Below, one piece after another: positions 61,365 to 64,000 of a DNA stretch of 64,000 nt; position 1 is the first letter of the stretch, and the number at the start of each line of letters is the position of its first letter. Under the pieces are notes generated by a model that worked only from the letters and a program-made list of their open reading frames with translations, was not told the origin of the DNA and searched no databases. The stretch spans positions 1-64,000 of the forward strand of contig NZ_JAABNR010000010.1 of NCBI RefSeq assembly GCF_009925085.1. The letters run 5' to 3'. The position numbers were made by a program, and so were the translations under genes. The stretch is from Stagnihabitans tardus (GTDB lineage: Bacteria; Pseudomonadota; Alphaproteobacteria; Rhodobacterales; Rhodobacteraceae).

Positions 61365-64000
61365 ATGAGCACCGATACTCCCGACTACCGCGACACCGTC
61401 TTCCTGCCCGAGACCGATTTCCCGATGCGCGGCGGCCTTCCCCAGCGCGAGCCCGAATGGCTGGCCCGCTGGGCGAAGATCGGCGTCTATGACCGCCTGC
61501 GCGAAAAGACGGGGCGGAAGGACTTCACCCTCCACGACGGCCCGCCCTATGCCAATGGCCACCTCCACATCGGCCATGCGCTGAACAAGGTCCTGAAGGA
61601 CATGGTCGTCCGCAGCCAACAGATGATGGGCCGCGACGCCCGCTATGTGCCGGGCTGGGACTGCCACGGACTGCCGATCGAGTGGAAGATCGAGGAGCAA
61701 TACCGCGCCAAGGGTCTGAACAAGGACGATGTCGACGTCGTGACCTTCCGGCAAGAGTGCCGCAAGTTCGCCGAGGGCTGGATCGACATCCAGCGCGAAG
61801 AGTTCAAGCGCCTGGGCGTGACCGGCAACTGGGCCAATCCTTACCTGACGATGGACTTCCACGCCGAGGCCGTCATCGCCGACGAGTTCATGAAGTTCCT
61901 GATGAACGGGGCTTTGTACCAGGGCTCCAAGCCGGTGATGTGGTCGCCGGTCGAAAAGACGGCGCTCGCGGAAGCCGAGGTGGAGTATCACGATATCACC
62001 TCGCACACGATCTGGGTGCGGTTTCCGGTGTCCCATTTTGAAGCTGACACCTCGTCAAGCACACCCAAGTATCGCAACATGGATCTCAATGTTGCAAATG
62101 TTGTGATCTGGACGACTACGCCTTGGACCATCCCACAAAACCGCGCGGTGTCGTTTGGCCCGAACATCTCTTATGGTCTCTACCGGGTCGACGCTAAGGC
62201 CGAGAATTCTAGCACTGTCATTGGTGAGACCTTCATCATCGCAGACGCGCTGAGTGAGGCTGTAAAAGCTGCATCAAGAATTGAAGCGCTTACGCGTCTT
62301 CGCTCGGTGGAACCCGCAGAGTTTGAAGGGATGGTCCTCGCCCATCCTTACCGCGGTATCGAGGGCGGCAAGGGCGAGTGGGATTATCCGGTTCCTATGC
62401 TGCCGGGCGAGCATGTGACCGACGACGCGGGCACGGGGTTCGTGCATACGGCTCCGTCGCATGGCGATGACGACTACCAGATGGGGCTGAAGTTCGGCCT
62501 TCCCATGACCTATAACGTCGAGGCCGATGGCACCTATCGCCAGAGCCTGCCGCTCTTCGGCGGCCAGGCCATCCTGCGCTCCGAGCCTGATCCCAAGAAC
62601 AAGCGCAACCCCTGGGAGGGGGCGGCGAATGTCTCCAACATCAAGGCCTTGGCCGGCGTCGGCGCGCTTTTCGCCAAGGGCACGATGCTGCATTCCTATC
62701 CGCATTCCTGGCGCTCCAAGGCTCCGCTGATCTACCGCAACACCCCGCAGTGGTTCGCCGCCATCGACCGCAAGCTGGAGGATGGGCTGGGGAACTATGG
62801 CTCCACGATCCGCGAGCGGGCGCTGACCTCGATCCGCGAGCTCGTGACCTTCACCCCCGCCATCGGCAAGAACCGCCTGCAAGCGATGATCGAGAACCGC
62901 CCGGACTGGGTGCTCTCGCGTCAACGCGCCTGGGGCGTGCCCTTGACTTGCTTCGTCAAGAAGGGCGCGCAGCCGAGTGATGCCGACTTCCTTCTGCGCA
63001 ACGCGGAAGTCAACGCCCGCATCAAGGCCGCCTTCGAGGCCGAGGGCGCGGATGTCTGGTATGTGCAAGGCTTCAAGGAAAAGGTCCTCGCTGGCCTCGC
63101 CGATCCGTCGCAATATGAACAGGTCTATGACGTGCTGGACGTCTGGTTCGATAGTGGCTCCACCCATGCCTTCGTGCTGCGCGACCGTGAGGACGGCTCG
63201 GAGGACGGCGTCGCCGACCTTTACCTCGAGGGCACCGACCAGCATCGCGGCTGGTTCCATTCCTCGCTCTTGCAGGCCTCGGGCACCAAGGGCCGGGCAC
63301 CGTATCGCGGCCTTCTGACCCATGGCTTCACGCTGGACGAGAAGGGCATGAAGATGTCCAAGTCGCTTGGCAACACGGTCGCCCCCGAAGAGGTCATCAA
63401 GGAATATGGCGCCGATATCCTGCGGCTTTGGGTGGCCTTGTCGGACTACACCCAGGACCTGCGCATCGGGAAAGAGATCCTGAAGGGCACGGCCGACAGC
63501 TACCGCCGCCTGCGCAACACGATGCGCTATATGCTGGGCGCGCTGAACGGCTTCGAGGCCGCCGAGCGGGTGGATGCCGCTGACATGCCCGAGCTGGAGC
63601 AATGGGTCCTCCACCGCCTGTCCGAGCTTGATGAGCAGGTCCGCGCGGGCTATGCGGCTTATGACTTCCAGGGCGTCTTCCAGAAGCTCTTTACCTTTGC
63701 CACGACCGACCTCAGCGCCTTCTATTTCGACATCCGCAAGGACTCGCTTTACTGCGACGCGCCCTCCAGCCTCACCCGCCGCGCCTGCCGCACGGTGATG
63801 GAGGCGCTGTATGACCGGCTGACGACCTGGCTGGCCCCGATCCTGGTCTTCACCATGGAAGAGGTCTGGCTTTGCCGTCACCCGGGCGAGGATAGCTCGG
63901 TCCACCTGCAAGACCTGCCCGAGACGCCGAAGGCGTGGCGCAACGAGGCCCTGGCCCAGAAGTGGGAGGGCATCCGCGCCGCCCGCCGCACCGTCACCGG
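61365..64000 (+). CDS. ileS: Isoleucine-tRNA ligase, cut at the window edge
   Basis: Class I synthetase that charges tRNA-Ile, with a CP1 editing domain that removes valine. The 878 visible residues begin MSTDTPDYRDTVFLPETDFPMRGGLPQREPEWLARW and include HIGH as NGHLHIGHALNK, the editing Thr-rich motif VVIWTTTPWTIPQNRAV, GTGFVHTAPSHGDDDYQ, and KMSKS as GMKMSKSLGN. The frame is open to the last base; the anticodon domain is partly missing. A stretch within the editing domain (about 62041-62340) is AT-richer than the rest, about 53% GC against about 65-70%. Confidence 0.96.
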   Translation, partial: MSTDTPDYRDTVFLPETDFPMRGGLPQREPEWLARWAKIGVYDRLREKTGRKDFTLHDGPPYANGHLHIGHALNKVLKDMVVRSQQMMGRDARYVPGWDCHGLPIEWKIEEQYRAKGLNKDDVDVVTFRQECRKFAEGWIDIQREEFKRLGVTGNWANPYLTMDFHAEAVIADEFMKFLMNGALYQGSKPVMWSPVEKTALAEAEVEYHDITSHTIWVRFPVSHFEADTSSSTPKYRNMDLNVANVVIWTTTPWTIPQNRAVSFGPNISYGLYRVDAKAENSSTVIGETFIIADALSEAVKAASRIEALTRLRSVEPAEFEGMVLAHPYRGIEGGKGEWDYPVPMLPGEHVTDDAGTGFVHTAPSHGDDDYQMGLKFGLPMTYNVEADGTYRQSLPLFGGQAILRSEPDPKNKRNPWEGAANVSNIKALAGVGALFAKGTMLHSYPHSWRSKAPLIYRNTPQWFAAIDRKLEDGLGNYGSTIRERALTSIRELVTFTPAIGKNRLQAMIENRPDWVLSRQRAWGVPLTCFVKKGAQPSDADFLLRNAEVNARIKAAFEAEGADVWYVQGFKEKVLAGLADPSQYEQVYDVLDVWFDSGSTHAFVLRDREDGSEDGVADLYLEGTDQHRGWFHSSLLQASGTKGRAPYRGLLTHGFTLDEKGMKMSKSLGNTVAPEEVIKEYGADILRLWVALSDYTQDLRIGKEILKGTADSYRRLRNTMRYMLGALNGFEAAERVDAADMPELEQWVLHRLSELDEQVRAGYAAYDFQGVFQKLFTFATTDLSAFYFDIRKDSLYCDAPSSLTRRACRTVMEALYDRLTTWLAPILVFTMEEVWLCRHPGEDSSVHLQDLPETPKAWRNEALAQKWEGIRAARRTVT

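Noticed and set aside
62041-62340. Frameshift or insertion element in ileS
   Set aside because: The frame is open and the editing motifs are in place. The composition change is better explained by recombination; no inverted ends or target duplications are seen.

Overview
The window is a dense, GC-rich stretch of bacterial chromosome with no rRNA, tRNA, CRISPR array, transposase or phage structural gene that I can support. Gene content and gene-level similarity point to an alphaproteobacterium of the family Rhodobacteraceae: an Mcl1-type malyl-CoA lyase, a TIGR02302-type low-complexity protein, a DUF1244 protein next to an N-formylglutamate amidohydrolase, thuEFGKAB order, mreBCD-mrdA-rodA, and many GC-rich intergenic hairpin elements. 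The species cannot be named from this sequence.

Layout. 1-6630 (mostly minus): pheT, pheS, a short tyrosine-phosphatase-like protein, rplT, rpmI, a small membrane protein and pyruvate kinase. 6860-12227: an amidohydrolase/DUF1244 pair, a D-amino-acid aminotransferase divergent from mcl1, an AraC-type regulator divergent from accA. 12477-15873: plsC-ftsX-ftsE, divergent from a zinc-ribbon membrane protein. 16156-22186: TIGR02302 protein, lysA, a 40-residue lipoprotein and argH, head-to-head with a TlpA-like thioredoxin. 22388-31036: an AGE-family sugar isomerase, a YdhF-like aldo/keto reductase, and a complete trehalose/maltose-type uptake and oxidation operon (thuEFGKAB) behind two identical LacI-type operators. 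31107-34758: small membrane proteins, cytochrome b561, an esterase, and a TetR-PspA-YiaAB module with four matching operator palindromes. 34955-40016: glyA divergent from nadK, a DEAD-box helicase, a CII-like DNA-binding protein divergent from tdk. 40094-47137: FAD oxidoreductase, Fe-alcohol dehydrogenase, aldehyde dehydrogenase, glutamine-synthetase-like ligase and a second N-formylglutamate-amidohydrolase-family enzyme, divergent from an RpiR regulator; this looks like a glutamylation-based amine or amino-alcohol degradation route. 47208-57278: DMT exporter, ghrA, DUF1345, the rod-shape operon mreBCD-mrdA-rodA, and leuA with a leucine-rich leader peptide. 57439-61152: SDR oxidoreductase, two secreted acidic PepSY-like proteins followed by a membrane-anchored LuxR-type regulator, DUF2237 and a truncated hemoglobin. 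61365 to the end: ileS, cut by the window edge.

Three themes stand out. (1) Two families of intergenic palindromic elements sit just 3' of genes, almost always in the same orientation relative to the upstream gene. (2) Several small regulatory systems can be read from DNA: four TetR palindromes, twin LacI-type operators, an RpiR-type region, a CII-like promoter with an overlapping palindrome, and a leuA leader whose alternative pairings reach the leuA ribosome-binding site. (3) There are two candidate undescribed systems: the glutamine-synthetase-like/ADH/ALDH/amidohydrolase cluster and the PepSY-PepSY-membrane LuxR locus. ileS also contains a roughly 300-base segment of clearly lower GC in its editing domain.
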